Shown in pieces: positions 23,905 to 33,202 of a stretch of DNA of 64,000 nucleotides; the stretch's first letter is position 1; each line of letters begins with the position of its first letter. The notes under the pieces are model-generated. The model worked only from the letters and a program-made list of their open reading frames with translations, had not been told where the DNA came from and searched no databases. The position numbers and the translations under genes were made by a program. This stretch comes from Aquibaculum sediminis (GTDB lineage Bacteria > Pseudomonadota > Alphaproteobacteria > Kiloniellales > DSM-21159): assembly GCF_040712085.1 (NCBI RefSeq), contig NZ_JBFCVK010000008.1, forward strand, positions 62,001 to 126,000. Direction: 5' to 3'.

Positions 23905-26880
23905 ATGGATTCCGACCAACTGCCATCGCCCGACAGGCTCCCCCTGCCGGTGAACAGCGAACGTGCGGACATCGGCCTGACACACTGGCATGAAAGGCTT
24001 GAACGCCTCGACCCTGCGGTGCGTGCCGCACCGGCGGAGCTGGCCGAAAGCGACGCCGGCAAGGCGCTGTTGCGGTGCATCTTCGGTCACTCGCCTTTCC
24101 TTGGCCAATGTCTTTTGTCTGATCCCGCTTTCCTTGTCGACCTGGGCCGGCTGGGTCCAGAGGCTTGCCTGGAGCAGACGCTGGCGGACTGCCGCGACCC
24201 GAAGCTGGCGCGGAAAAGCCGGGCCGAGGTGGAGGCCGGCCTGAGGCGGGCCAAGCGCCGCGTTGCCCTGGTCACGGCCATCGCCGACATGACCGACGCC
24301 TGGCCACTGCTGCAGGTGACCCAGGCCCTGTCGGACTTTGCGGATGCAGCATTGGATACCGCGCTCGCCCATCTGCTGCTCAGCGCACACGAGCGCGAAG
24401 AGCTCGTGCTTGCCGACCCGGAACGCCCATTGGACCGCTGTGGCTTCAGCGTCCTGGCAATGGGGAAGCACGGCGCCAGGGAACTCAACTACTCCTCGGA
24501 CATCGACCTGATCCTGCTGTTCGATCCGGACCGCATCGACTACCGCCGCGCGCGCGGCGTGCAGGAAGGCATGGTCCGAATGGCGCGGGAACTGGCCCGC
24601 CTGATGGACGAGTTGACGGCCGACGGATATGTCTTCCGCACGGACCTGCGCCTGCGACCCGATCCCGGTGCCACACCGCTATGCCTGTCGGTGAACGGCG
24701 CCCTCACCTACTACGAATCCCAGGGCCAGAACTGGGAGCGGGCGGCCATGATCAAGGCCCGTGCGGCTGCAGGCGACCAGGAACTGGGGACGTCCTTCCT
24801 GCGCGAACTCACCCCCTTCATCTGGCGCAAGCATCTCGATTTCTGGGCAATCCAGGACATCCATTCCATTAAGCGCCAGATCCACGCGCACAAGGGCGGC
24901 GCCGATGTTGCGGTGGAGGGTCATAACATCAAGCTGGGCCGCGGGGGGATTCGCGAAATCGAGTTCTTCGTGCAGACTCAACAGCTCATCTACGGCGGAC
25001 GCCACCCGGAGCTTCGTACCCCGCGCACGCTGGACGCCCTGCACGCCCTGACCCAGGCCGGCCGGGTGACGCCGGAAGCAGCCGCCGACATGCACGCGGC
25101 TTACCTGTTCCTACGTACCCTGGAGCATCGCCTCCAGATGGTGGACGACAAGCAGACCCACAGTCTGCCGGCCACCGCAGAAGGTGTGGCAGGCATTGCG
25201 GCCTTCATGGGTTGCCCCGATGAAGCGGCATTCCGGGAAGTGCTTTTGCGCCACCTGCGCGCTGTGGAAGCGCACTACGCCGAACTCTTCGAGGAAGCCC
25301 CCTCGCTGGCCGGCCCCGGGAATCTCGTGTTCACCGGTGGAGAGCCCGAACCCGGGACACTGACCACCCTCCAGGAAATGGGCTTCAAGGACGGCGAGCG
25401 CGTGTTCAACCTCGTGCGCGCCTGGCATCACGGACGCTACCGCGCCACCCGCTCGGTGCGCGCGCGCCAGATCCTCACGGAATTGATGCCCGCCCTGCTG
25501 CAGGCGCTCGGCCAGGGCAGCGACCCGGATGCCGCCCTGGTCCGCTTCGACACCTTCCTCTCGCGCCTGCCTGCCGGTGTGCAGCTCTTCTCGCTGCTGT
25601 ACCAGAACCCTCCGTTGCTGGAGATCCTGGCGGAAATCCTCGGCCATGCCCCGGCGCTTGCCGAACGTCTCGGACGCCGGCCGGCGCTGCTGGAAGCGGT
25701 GATCGACACGGACTTCTACGCGCCGCTGCCGGACGCCCAAACGCTGCGGGCCGAACTGGACGAAGCCTTCCGCCATTGCCGCGACTTCCAGGATCAGCTG
25801 GACGAGGCGCGGCGCTGGTCCACCGACCATCGCTTCCAGGTCGGCGTGCAGATTCTGCTGGGCAAGATCGATCCGGCCATTGCCGCGCGCGGGCTCTCCG
25901 CTCTGGCCGATGTCGCCATCGCCGCCCTTCTGGCCGCGGTCGAGGAAGAGATGGCAGCTTCCCACGGCAAGGTGCCAGGCGCGGGACTGGCCGTGATCGC
26001 TCTGGGACGGCTGGGTGCACGGGAGATGACCCTCTCCTCGGACCTCGACCTGGTTTTCGTCTACGATTGTGACGATCCCGCCCAGGAATCCGACGGACGC
26101 AAACCGCTGTCCGCCAGCGTCTATTATGGGCGTCTTGCCCAGCGACTGATCGCAGCGCTCTCGGCGCCGACCGGAGAGGGACTGCTCTACGAGGTCGATC
26201 CCCGCCTGCGGCCCTCGGGCGCATCAGGTCCCATCGCGCTCTCCCTTCCGGGCTACCAGCGCTACCTGGAACAGGATGCCTGGACCTGGGAGCTGATGGC
26301 GCTGACCCGTTTTCGGGTCGCAGCCGCCGTGCCGGACTTCGCCGAGCGCATTCGTAAGACCCTCGGGGTCATCCTGACCCGCACGCGAGATCCCGACCGA
26401 CTGCTGCTCGACGTGGACAACATGCGCCAGCGGATTGCCAAGCAGCATCCCGGCCGCTCGCCGTGGGACATCAAGTACATGCGGGGCGGCCTTTACGATC
26501 TCGATTTCATTGCCCAGTACCTGCAACTGCGCCATGCCGCCGCTCACCCCGAAGTGCTGTGCGGAACGAGCGAGGCCGCCTTCGATTCCTTGGCCCGCGT
26601 CCGCGCTCTGGATCAGGAGACGTCTGCTCAGTTGCAACAGGCAATCAACCTCCTGCGCCGGGTGCAGAACTACCTGCGCCTGACCGTGGGCGAAACTTTC
26701 GAGCCGGAGCGCACACCGACGGGACTGCGCGCGGCACTGGCCCGGGCGGCGGGCGTGCTTGACTTCGAGACCCTGGAACGCACTCTGCAGACGCAGACTG
26801 AAGCCGTAGCGAATGCCTACGACAGGCTCATTGGCGAGCCGGCTGCCACCTTGCGCGCGGCCGCCAAGCAAGATGAATGA
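23905..26880 (+). CDS. glnE: Bifunctional glutamine synthetase adenylyltransferase/deadenylylase
   Basis: The protein has 991 residues. Two nucleotidyltransferase domains are visible, each with a G-S-D-x-D-type metal site: SSDIDLILLFD near residue 199 (deadenylylation half) and LSSDLDLVFVYD near residue 711 (adenylylation half). Each is followed by a GlnE helical domain (LGRGGIREIEFFVQTQQLIYG in the first, MRGGLYDLDFIAQYLQL in the second). The enzyme controls glutamine synthetase according to nitrogen status via PII. It starts divergently from the YhdP-like gene and runs into the peroxiredoxin gene with 6 bases between. Confidence 0.96.
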   Translation: MDSDQLPSPDRLPLPVNSERADIGLTHWHERLERLDPAVRAAPAELAESDAGKALLRCIFGHSPFLGQCLLSDPAFLVDLGRLGPEACLEQTLADCRDPKLARKSRAEVEAGLRRAKRRVALVTAIADMTDAWPLLQVTQALSDFADAALDTALAHLLLSAHEREELVLADPERPLDRCGFSVLAMGKHGARELNYSSDIDLILLFDPDRIDYRRARGVQEGMVRMARELARLMDELTADGYVFRTDLRLRPDPGATPLCLSVNGALTYYESQGQNWERAAMIKARAAAGDQELGTSFLRELTPFIWRKHLDFWAIQDIHSIKRQIHAHKGGADVAVEGHNIKLGRGGIREIEFFVQTQQLIYGGRHPELRTPRTLDALHALTQAGRVTPEAAADMHAAYLFLRTLEHRLQMVDDKQTHSLPATAEGVAGIAAFMGCPDEAAFREVLLRHLRAVEAHYAELFEEAPSLAGPGNLVFTGGEPEPGTLTTLQEMGFKDGERVFNLVRAWHHGRYRATRSVRARQILTELMPALLQALGQGSDPDAALVRFDTFLSRLPAGVQLFSLLYQNPPLLEILAEILGHAPALAERLGRRPALLEAVIDTDFYAPLPDAQTLRAELDEAFRHCRDFQDQLDEARRWSTDHRFQVGVQILLGKIDPAIAARGLSALADVAIAALLAAVEEEMAASHGKVPGAGLAVIALGRLGAREMTLSSDLDLVFVYDCDDPAQESDGRKPLSASVYYGRLAQRLIAALSAPTGEGLLYEVDPRLRPSGASGPIALSLPGYQRYLEQDAWTWELMALTRFRVAAAVPDFAERIRKTLGVILTRTRDPDRLLLDVDNMRQRIAKQHPGRSPWDIKYMRGGLYDLDFIAQYLQLRHAAAHPEVLCGTSEAAFDSLARVRALDQETSAQLQQAINLLRRVQNYLRLTVGETFEPERTPTGLRAALARAAGVLDFETLERTLQTQTEAVANAYDRLIGEPAATLRAAAKQDE

Positions 26881-26886
26881 GGAGAG

Positions 26887-27360
26887 ATGCGCACCATGAC
26901 GGTCGAGCCCGGACAAACCGCTCCCGATTTCACCCTTCCCACCGACGGCGGCAAGACACTGTCGCTGAGCGAGCTGCGGGGGAAGAAGGTCATCCTCTAT
27001 TTTTATCCAAAGGACGATACATCCGGCTGTACCGCTGAGGCCTGCGGGTTTCGCGACGCACTGCCCGATTTCAGCCAAGCCGATGCCGTCATTCTCGGTC
27101 TCTCCAAGGACAGCGTGAAGAAGCACGACAAGTTCAAGGCCAAGCACGAACTGCCCTTCACCCTGCTGTCCGACGAGGAAGGCACGGTCTGTGCCGCCTA
27201 TGACACCTGGGTCGAGAAATCCATGTATGGCCGCAAGTACATGGGCATTGAGCGCGCCACCTTCCTGATCGATGAGGAGGGCGTGGTCCGTCAGGTCTGG
27301 CGCAAGGTGAAGGTGCCGGGGCATGTTGACGCCGTGCTGAAGGCCGTCCAGGAGCTCTGA
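26887..27360 (+). CDS. bcp: Thioredoxin-dependent thiol peroxidase (peroxiredoxin Q/Bcp)
   Basis: The protein has 157 residues. The peroxidatic cysteine is Cys48 in DDTSGCTAEACGFRD and the resolving cysteine is Cys53, the atypical 2-Cys arrangement of Bcp. The fold markers APDFTLPTDGGKTLSLSELRGK and TFLIDEEGVVRQVWRKVKVPGH are present. It reduces hydroperoxides with thioredoxin. GAGGAGAG overlaps the first ATG closely, so an ATG at 26896 is a possible true start. The stop codon overlaps the start of the DUF455 gene by one base (TGATG), implying translational coupling. Confidence 0.95.
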   Translation: MRTMTVEPGQTAPDFTLPTDGGKTLSLSELRGKKVILYFYPKDDTSGCTAEACGFRDALPDFSQADAVILGLSKDSVKKHDKFKAKHELPFTLLSDEEGTVCAAYDTWVEKSMYGRKYMGIERATFLIDEEGVVRQVWRKVKVPGHVDAVLKAVQEL

Positions 27361-28157
27361 TGCAGTTCTCCTTGGCCGGCGCAGCCCTGGCGGTGCTGGA
27401 CGTCCCGGACCCCGAGCGCAAGGCCCGCCGCAGCCGGGCGGCAGCCTCCGACTGGCGCGGATTGCGCATCACCGCCATCGGTGAGGGACAGCCGCCCGAC
27501 CGACCGGCACGTCCCGAACACCCGGAACTTCTGCCGCCCAACCGCGTGAAGAAGCGCAAGATCGGGCCGGGCACTGCCGGGCGATTCGCCCTCCTGCACG
27601 CCCTGGCGCACATCGAGCTCAACGCCATCGACCTCGCCTGGGACATCATTGCGCGCTTCACGCACGAGGAGCTGCCGCGCGACTTCTACGATGACTGGGT
27701 GCGCGTGGCGGACGAGGAAGCCAAGCACTTCTCCCTCCTGTCGGATCGATTGGCAGCACTGGGGGGCCGCTACGGTGACCTGCCCGCCCACGACGGCCTC
27801 TGGCAGGCCGCCGAGGCGACGGCGGACGACCTCCTGGCCCGTCTGGCGGTGGTGCCGATGGTCCTCGAGGCCCGGGGGCTCGATGTCACTCCGGCGATGA
27901 TTACCAAGCTGAACGATGCGGGCGACGAGGAATCCGCTGCCGTGCTGCAGGTCATCTACGATGAGGAAATCGGCCACGTCGCCATCGGCCGGCGCTGGTT
28001 CCAGTGGCTGTGCGCCAAGCGCCAGCTCGAGCCGGTGAGCACCTGGCAGCGACTGGTCCGGGAGCGCTTTCGCGGCCCGCTGAAGCCTCCCTTCAACGAA
28101 CCCGGCCGCAGCAAGGCCGGCCTCACTGCGGACTACTACAGCGACCTTGTGGGCTGA
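27360..28157 (+). CDS. DUF455 ferritin-like domain protein
   Basis: The protein has 265 residues. Its four-helix ferritin-like core supplies carboxylate/His ligand motifs: HALAHIELNAIDLAWD, RVADEEAKHFSLLSDR, PMVLEARGLDVTP and IYDEEIGHVAIGRRWF. It therefore probably holds a di-iron (or Mn) centre; the reaction is unknown. The ATG overlaps the stop of the peroxiredoxin gene, so the two are made together. This suggests an oxidative-stress or iron-handling role. Homologues lie next to bcp in many Alphaproteobacteria. Confidence 0.88.
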   Translation: MQFSLAGAALAVLDVPDPERKARRSRAAASDWRGLRITAIGEGQPPDRPARPEHPELLPPNRVKKRKIGPGTAGRFALLHALAHIELNAIDLAWDIIARFTHEELPRDFYDDWVRVADEEAKHFSLLSDRLAALGGRYGDLPAHDGLWQAAEATADDLLARLAVVPMVLEARGLDVTPAMITKLNDAGDEESAAVLQVIYDEEIGHVAIGRRWFQWLCAKRQLEPVSTWQRLVRERFRGPLKPPFNEPGRSKAGLTADYYSDLVG

Positions 28158-28262
28158 GGGGAATATTGAGCCGATGGCCGCAAAGACCGGCTTCGCGGAG
28201 CCGCTATTCGCAAGTCTCCGGCCGGTGCTGAACGCCCGAGTCCCATCTGGTAACCTCGGGCC

Positions 28263-28901
28263 ATGAAAGCCCATCATGATGCCAACCGCAGGCCGGGTGA
28301 TCTCGATGCGGAACGTCTGGCCCTTGTCGCAAGCACCATCGTGAACAGCGGCGCGCGCAGCGTGCTCGATCTTGGCTGCGGCGTGGGCAAGCTTCTGGCT
28401 CGCTTGCGCAAGGAACCCCAGATCGAGCGCCTTGTCGGGCTCGAGGTCTGCGTTGAGGCCCTGGCCCACGCCCGAACACGCTTGAATATCGGAATGGACG
28501 TCCGTTCGGCCGTTCAGCAAACGCAAGGGGTCAGCCTGCACGAGGCCTCCCTGCTGTTACCGGACGAGCGACTGGCCGGTTTCGATGCCGCTGCCCTGGT
28601 CGAGGTCATCGAACACCTGGACCCCGGACAGTTGCCGGCAGTGGAGCGGAGCGTTTTTCGTTGCTTCCGCCCGGGCATGGTGGTCGTCACAACGCCGAAC
28701 CAGGAGTACAATCGCCTCTACCCCATGGGCCGGCGGCGTTTCCGGGACCCCGACCACCGCTTCGAGTGGCCTCGACACAGGTTTCAGGAATGGGCTGGCG
28801 GCATGGCCCAGCGCAATGGCTATCGCGTCAGCTTTCGCGGCATCGGCGCGGAGCATCCGAGCCTGGGTGCCTCGACCCAGATGGCCGTCTTCGCGCGATA
28901 G
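28263..28901 (+). CDS. Hen1-type 3'-terminal RNA ribose 2'-O-methyltransferase, methyltransferase domain only
   Basis: The protein has 212 residues. The SAM site VLDLGCGVGKLLARL is at 34-48. The Mg2+-dependent Hen1 active site is recognisable as Glu114, Glu117 and His118 in LVEVIEHLD, plus His165 in RDPDHRFEWPRHRFQEW. The segment VVVTTPNQEYNRLY is also characteristic. Hen1 methylates the 2'-OH at RNA 3' ends. In bacterial RNA-repair operons it carries an extra N-terminal ligase-activating domain and is paired with Pnkp. Both are absent here, so this is a stand-alone domain. About 70 bases downstream and co-directional is an ADP-ribosylglycohydrolase gene. Confidence 0.85.
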   Translation: MKAHHDANRRPGDLDAERLALVASTIVNSGARSVLDLGCGVGKLLARLRKEPQIERLVGLEVCVEALAHARTRLNIGMDVRSAVQQTQGVSLHEASLLLPDERLAGFDAAALVEVIEHLDPGQLPAVERSVFRCFRPGMVVVTTPNQEYNRLYPMGRRRFRDPDHRFEWPRHRFQEWAGGMAQRNGYRVSFRGIGAEHPSLGASTQMAVFAR

Positions 28902-28968
28902 CCGGACGTCGATGCGCTCCCGCCAGTACGGGGCCATCGGTGCAGGAGCAGAGCAGAGGGGAGGCAGC

Positions 28969-29751
28969 ATGATTGGTGCCATCGCCGGCGATATCATCGG
29001 TTCCCGCTTCGAAGGCCATCCCGCGCCACCCAGCGATTTCGAGCTGTTTCATCGGCATTGCCGCTTCACGGATGACACGGTGTGCAGCTTGGCCGTGGCG
29101 GAAGCGCTCATGACCGGGAGCGAATTTGCGCCCACCCTGCGCGCCTTCGTTCGCCGACACCCTGACGCAGGCTACGGCGGAATGTTCATCCGTTGGGCCA
29201 TGAAGGACGACGCCCCAGCCTATGGCAGTTGGGGCAATGGGGCGCCAATGCGGGTCGCGGCCGCGGGCTGGCTCGCCGCGAGCGAGGCCGAAGCCGATGA
29301 CTGGGCGGCCGCCCAGTCCGTCGCAAGCCACGATCATCCCGACGCCATCAAGGCGGCCCAAGCCATTGCCCGCAGCATTCTTGCGCTGCGGCAAGGCATA
29401 GGCCCGACCGAGGTCAGGGCGGGGATCACCCGGGACTTCGGCTATGACCTGCGAGAGGAAACGGCCCTCAAGCAGGGCGGCTTCGATGTCAGCGCTGCCG
29501 GCACGGTGCCGCCTGCCCTGGTCACGGCCTTCGAGTCGCGCAACTGGGAGGACGCGGTGCGCAACGCCGTGTACCTGGGTGGCGATACCGACACACTGGC
29601 CTGCATCGCCGGCGCTGTGGCCGAAGCCATCCACGGTGTCCCGCGTCCGATCAGCGAAAGCGCACGCGCCCACCTGACCTCCGATCTTCTCGAGGTACTC
29701 AACCGCTTCGATCAACGCCGTGAAGCCGCACGCAAGCAATTGTCCGGCTGA
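28969..29751 (+). CDS. ADP-ribosylglycohydrolase family protein
   Basis: The protein has 260 residues from the ATG at 28969, preceded by GAGGGGAGGCAGC. The frame runs further upstream through the Hen1 gene, but that part is a shadow. Metal-binding motifs of the family are clear: FTDDTVCSLAVAEAL near the N-terminus and GGDTDTLACIAGAVAEA near the C-terminus, flanking the binuclear Mg2+ site. It removes ADP-ribose from arginine or another acceptor, possibly including nucleic-acid ends. It sits behind the Hen1-type methyltransferase, so the two may share a transcript. Confidence 0.9.
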   Translation: MIGAIAGDIIGSRFEGHPAPPSDFELFHRHCRFTDDTVCSLAVAEALMTGSEFAPTLRAFVRRHPDAGYGGMFIRWAMKDDAPAYGSWGNGAPMRVAAAGWLAASEAEADDWAAAQSVASHDHPDAIKAAQAIARSILALRQGIGPTEVRAGITRDFGYDLREETALKQGGFDVSAAGTVPPALVTAFESRNWEDAVRNAVYLGGDTDTLACIAGAVAEAIHGVPRPISESARAHLTSDLLEVLNRFDQRREAARKQLSG

Positions 29752-29981
29752 GGCTCCATCCGAAACTGGCCCAACAGCCCAGGACAATCCATCCTGCCTA
29801 TGCTCGTCATCTACGCTCTCCCGGCCCACCTAACCGAGCGCATGAGGGGGGTCTATCGCCTTTATCACGGGCTACATTTTCCGGCCAAGCCTCATGCCAG
29901 CAACAGGCGAAACGTGTATAGGTGATAGCTTACGCGAATCATGGTAATTCTTGCCATAAACACTCGGGAGGGGAGGAACAC

Positions 29982-30496
29982 ATGAAGGCTGAAGCGATCA
30001 AGCAACGGATGGCAACCTTCGCAGTGGCTCTTGCCTGGCCCAGGAGCTGGAGGCCGGCAGCATCGATGCCTTTGCGTTGGCCATCAGCGCGCCCATCGCG
30101 GCATTTGCGCAGCTCGAGGCCGAGCAGCCCGTGACTTTCTTCGCGTTCGATGCGCAGCAGCGAGAGCAGCTTTTGCGCGACAACCCGTCGCTCGCTCCCT
30201 ACACCCTGGCCGCCGGCACATACCAGAGCCTCGAACAGGACCTGCCCACGGTCTCGATGTGGAGCTTTGTCGTTGCCGACAAGGACCTGCCCGACAGCCT
30301 GGCCTACGAGATCACCAGGCTGGTCCTGGAAGACAACGCGCGCATGCGCGCCATTCATCCTTCGGCCGCGCAGTCGCGCATCGAGAACTGGAGCGGCAAC
30401 AGCGTGCTGCCCTTCCACGCCGGCGCGGTGCGCCACCTCCTGGAACAGGGCATTGATCTGCCGTCCGAGCGCATCCCCGAGGAGTACAGCGACTGA
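29982..30496 (+). pseudogene. Remnant of a TAXI-family TRAP transporter solute-binding protein
   Basis: An ATG with a strong site (GGGAGGGGAGGAACAC) starts a normal-looking signal peptide (MKAEAIKQRMATFAVALA). After about 18 codons the frame becomes nonsense and stops at 30134. From about 30041, in another frame and with no stop or start of its own, the C-terminal portion of a TAXI binding protein runs to 30496: LEAGSIDAFALAISAP, VSMWSFVVADKDLPDSLAYE and GNSVLPFHAGAVRHLLEQGI. About 150 to 200 central codons are missing and the remaining ends are joined out of frame. No TRAP permease gene is adjacent. Function is lost. The strong ribosome-binding site suggests a recent event. Confidence 0.8.
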
Positions 30497-30578
30497 AACC
30501 GGGGGGCGGCTGCCACACAGGCGCATAAGCGCTACTCTGGCCGGCGCTGCAAAACCGGCTGTGTTGGAATGAACCATT

Positions 30579-32195
30579 ATGCTGCCCAAAGGCGATAGCT
30601 ACGCAGAGATCGCTGCCCGCTTCTCCTGGAAGGTGCCGCGGCACTTCAACATCGGTGTCGACGTCTGCGATCGCTGGGCTGACGGCAGCGGACGCCTGGC
30701 GTTGCTGCACCGCCACGCCGACGGCAGGACCGACCGCTACAGCTTCGACCTGTTCAAGCGCCTGTCGAACCGCCTGGCCAACCTGCTGCAGACGCAGGGG
30801 GTGACGCGCGGCGACCGGGTGGCGGTTCTGCTCCCGCAGACGCCGGAAACCGCGATCGCCCACATAGCCGCCTTCAAGCTGGGCGCCGTCTCGGTCCCGC
30901 TCTTCACGCTCTTCGGGGAGGAGGCGCTGCGCTATCGCCTGGCCGACAGCGGCGCCAGGGTCCTGGTGACGAACGCGACGGGGCTGGAGAATGTCGACGC
31001 CCTGCGCGAGGAGCTGCCGGACTTGCGGCTGCTACTTTGCACGGATGGCCCGGGCGCCGGCGGTGCCCGCGACCTGCACACCGCCCTGGCCTCGGCCTCC
31101 GACAGCTTTACGCCTCTTGTGACCGAGGCCGACGACCCCGCCATCATCATCTACACCAGCGGCACAACCGGCCCGCCCAAGGGGGCACTGCACGCCCATC
31201 GTGTCCTGCTCGGTCATCTGCCGGGCGTGGAGATGCCGCAGGAACTCTTTCCACAGGCCGGCGACCGCTTCTGGACACCCGCCGACTGGGCCTGGATCGG
31301 GGGGCTCTTCGACGTGCTGTTGCCCAGCCTGCATCACGGCGTTCCGGTGCTGGCCCATCGCATGACCCGTTTCGACCCGGAGGAGGCCTTCGCGCTCCTG
31401 GCCGAGCAGGAGGTCCGCAACGTCTTCATGCCGCCAACGGCGCTCAAGATGATGCGCAGCGTTTCCCGGCCGCGGGAACGCTGGGATTACCGGCTCCGTT
31501 CCATGGGCAGTGGCGGCGAAACTCTGGGCACGGAACTGCTGGACTGGACCCAGGCGACCTTCGGAATCAACGCCAATGAGTTCTACGGCCAGACCGAGTG
31601 CAACCTGATCGTTTCCAACTGCTCCTCCATCCTTCCCGTGAAACCCGGCTCCATGGGCCGAGCGGTCTTCGGTCATCGCGTGGCCGTGGTGAACGAACAG
31701 GGAGAGGAGGTCTCAGCTGGCGAAGTCGGCACCATCGCCGTGCGCGGGCCCGACCCGGTGATGTTTCTTGGCTACTGGAACAGGCCCCAAGCCACGGCGG
31801 AGAAATTCATCGACGACTGGATGCTGACCGGCGACCAGGGCTATGCGGATGAAGAAGGCTACTTCCACTTCGTCGGCCGCGATGATGACGTGATCACCTC
31901 GGCCGGCTATCGCATTGGCCCGGGCGAGGTGGAGGATTGCCTGCTCAAGCACCCGGCGGTGTCACTCGCCGCCGTGGTCGGCGTGCCGGACCCACTGCGT
32001 ACCGAGCGGGTCAAGGCCTTCATCGTACCGGCTGCGGGCTATCAGGCGGACGCTGCCCTGGCCCGGGAGATCCAGGACTTCGTCAAACAAAGACTGGCCG
32101 CCCATGAGTATCCGCGCGAGGTCGCCTTCGTGGACAGCCTGCCCATGACCGCCACCGGCAAAATCATGCGCCGGGAGTTGCGGGGGCGTGGGTGA
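30579..32195 (+). CDS. AMP-forming acyl-CoA synthetase (medium-chain/acetyl-CoA synthetase-like)
   Basis: The protein has 538 residues. The ANL-superfamily motifs are in order: IIIYTSGTTGPPKGALHAH (ATP/AMP binding), FYGQTECN (core motif), MLTGDQGYADEEGYFHFVGR (hinge Asp), and the C-terminal GKIMRRELRGRG with the catalytic Lys. It activates a carboxylic acid to acyl-CoA through an acyl-AMP. The N-terminal part (FSWKVPRHFNIGVDVCDRWAD) matches the ACSM-like group acting on medium-chain or aromatic acids. A nitronate monooxygenase gene follows 66 bases downstream. Confidence 0.93.
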   Translation: MLPKGDSYAEIAARFSWKVPRHFNIGVDVCDRWADGSGRLALLHRHADGRTDRYSFDLFKRLSNRLANLLQTQGVTRGDRVAVLLPQTPETAIAHIAAFKLGAVSVPLFTLFGEEALRYRLADSGARVLVTNATGLENVDALREELPDLRLLLCTDGPGAGGARDLHTALASASDSFTPLVTEADDPAIIIYTSGTTGPPKGALHAHRVLLGHLPGVEMPQELFPQAGDRFWTPADWAWIGGLFDVLLPSLHHGVPVLAHRMTRFDPEEAFALLAEQEVRNVFMPPTALKMMRSVSRPRERWDYRLRSMGSGGETLGTELLDWTQATFGINANEFYGQTECNLIVSNCSSILPVKPGSMGRAVFGHRVAVVNEQGEEVSAGEVGTIAVRGPDPVMFLGYWNRPQATAEKFIDDWMLTGDQGYADEEGYFHFVGRDDDVITSAGYRIGPGEVEDCLLKHPAVSLAAVVGVPDPLRTERVKAFIVPAAGYQADAALAREIQDFVKQRLAAHEYPREVAFVDSLPMTATGKIMRRELRGRG

Positions 32196-32261
32196 AGCCT
32201 TGCTCGCGCGTGGGAGCGCGGGCTATCCCTTTGCCACATCTTCCACCAATCGGAGTCCCCC

Positions 32262-33185
32262 GTGCCTCTGCCCCCCGCTTTTGACGGCCGCCTCGCCCTG
32301 CCCGCCATCGCCGCGCCGATGTTCCTGGTTTCCGGTCCAGACCTTGTGGTGGAGACCTGCCGCGCCGGGCTGATCGGCACCTTTCCCAGCCTCAATCAGC
32401 GCAGCACCGAGGGCTACATCGACTGGCTGGACGAAATCGAGGGGCGGCTGGCCGAGGCGCCGCAGGCAGCACCCTATGGGGTGAATCTCATCGTCCAGCG
32501 CAGCAACAAGCGCCTCGACGCCGACCTGAAGGTCACCGTCGAACGCAAGGTGCCGCTGGTGATCACCTCGCTCGGCGCGGTTCCGGAGGTGGTGGAGGCA
32601 GTGCAGAGCTACGGCGGTCTGGTGTTCCACGACGTCATCAGCCGCCGCCATGCGGAAAAGGCGGCCGAGGCGGGCGTGGACGGCCTGATCGCCGTCTGCG
32701 CCGGCGCCGGTGGTCACGCCGGAACCTTGAGCCCCTTCGCCTTCCTGCCGGAAATCCGCCGCTTCTTTGGCGGGACCATTGTGCTCTCCGGGGCCATCAA
32801 CGATGGGAGCCAGATCGCGGCCGCCCGGATGTTGGGGGCTGATCTGGCCTATCTCGGCACCCGCTTCATCGCCACCCGCGAAAGCCGCGCCGACGAGGCC
32901 TACAAGCGGATGATCCTCGAGGCCGGGACCAAGGACATCGTCTACACCCCGGCGGTCAGCGGCATCCCCGCCAACTTTCTGCGCGCCTCGCTGGAGTCGG
33001 CCGGACTGGATCCGGGAGACCTCAAGGCGGACAAGAAGCTATCACTCGATCACTCCAAGGCCTGGCGCGATGTCTGGTCAGCCGGCCAGGGAGCCGCCAC
33101 AATCGAGGACATTCCCGATGTGGCCGCACTCTGCGCGCGTTTGAAACAGGAACATGCCGACGCGATACAGCGTTTCTGCGCCTGA
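32262..33185 (+). CDS. Nitronate monooxygenase family flavoprotein
   Basis: The protein has 307 residues from a GTG start (CGGAG just before). It is an FMN-binding TIM barrel with PAIAAPMFLVSGPDLV at the N-terminus, GLIAVCAGAGGHAGT carrying the active-site His152, and the flavin-phosphate segment AARMLGADLAYLGTRFIATRES. These enzymes oxidise nitronates with oxygen and detoxify propionate-3-nitronate. Others of the family are enoyl-reductase-like. It is co-directional with the acyl-CoA synthetase gene, so an organic-acid catabolic unit is possible, but nothing specifies the substrate. Confidence 0.9.
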   Translation: MPLPPAFDGRLALPAIAAPMFLVSGPDLVVETCRAGLIGTFPSLNQRSTEGYIDWLDEIEGRLAEAPQAAPYGVNLIVQRSNKRLDADLKVTVERKVPLVITSLGAVPEVVEAVQSYGGLVFHDVISRRHAEKAAEAGVDGLIAVCAGAGGHAGTLSPFAFLPEIRRFFGGTIVLSGAINDGSQIAAARMLGADLAYLGTRFIATRESRADEAYKRMILEAGTKDIVYTPAVSGIPANFLRASLESAGLDPGDLKADKKLSLDHSKAWRDVWSAGQGAATIEDIPDVAALCARLKQEHADAIQRFCA

Positions 33186-33202
33186 ACGCCGGGCGTTCCC
33201 TG

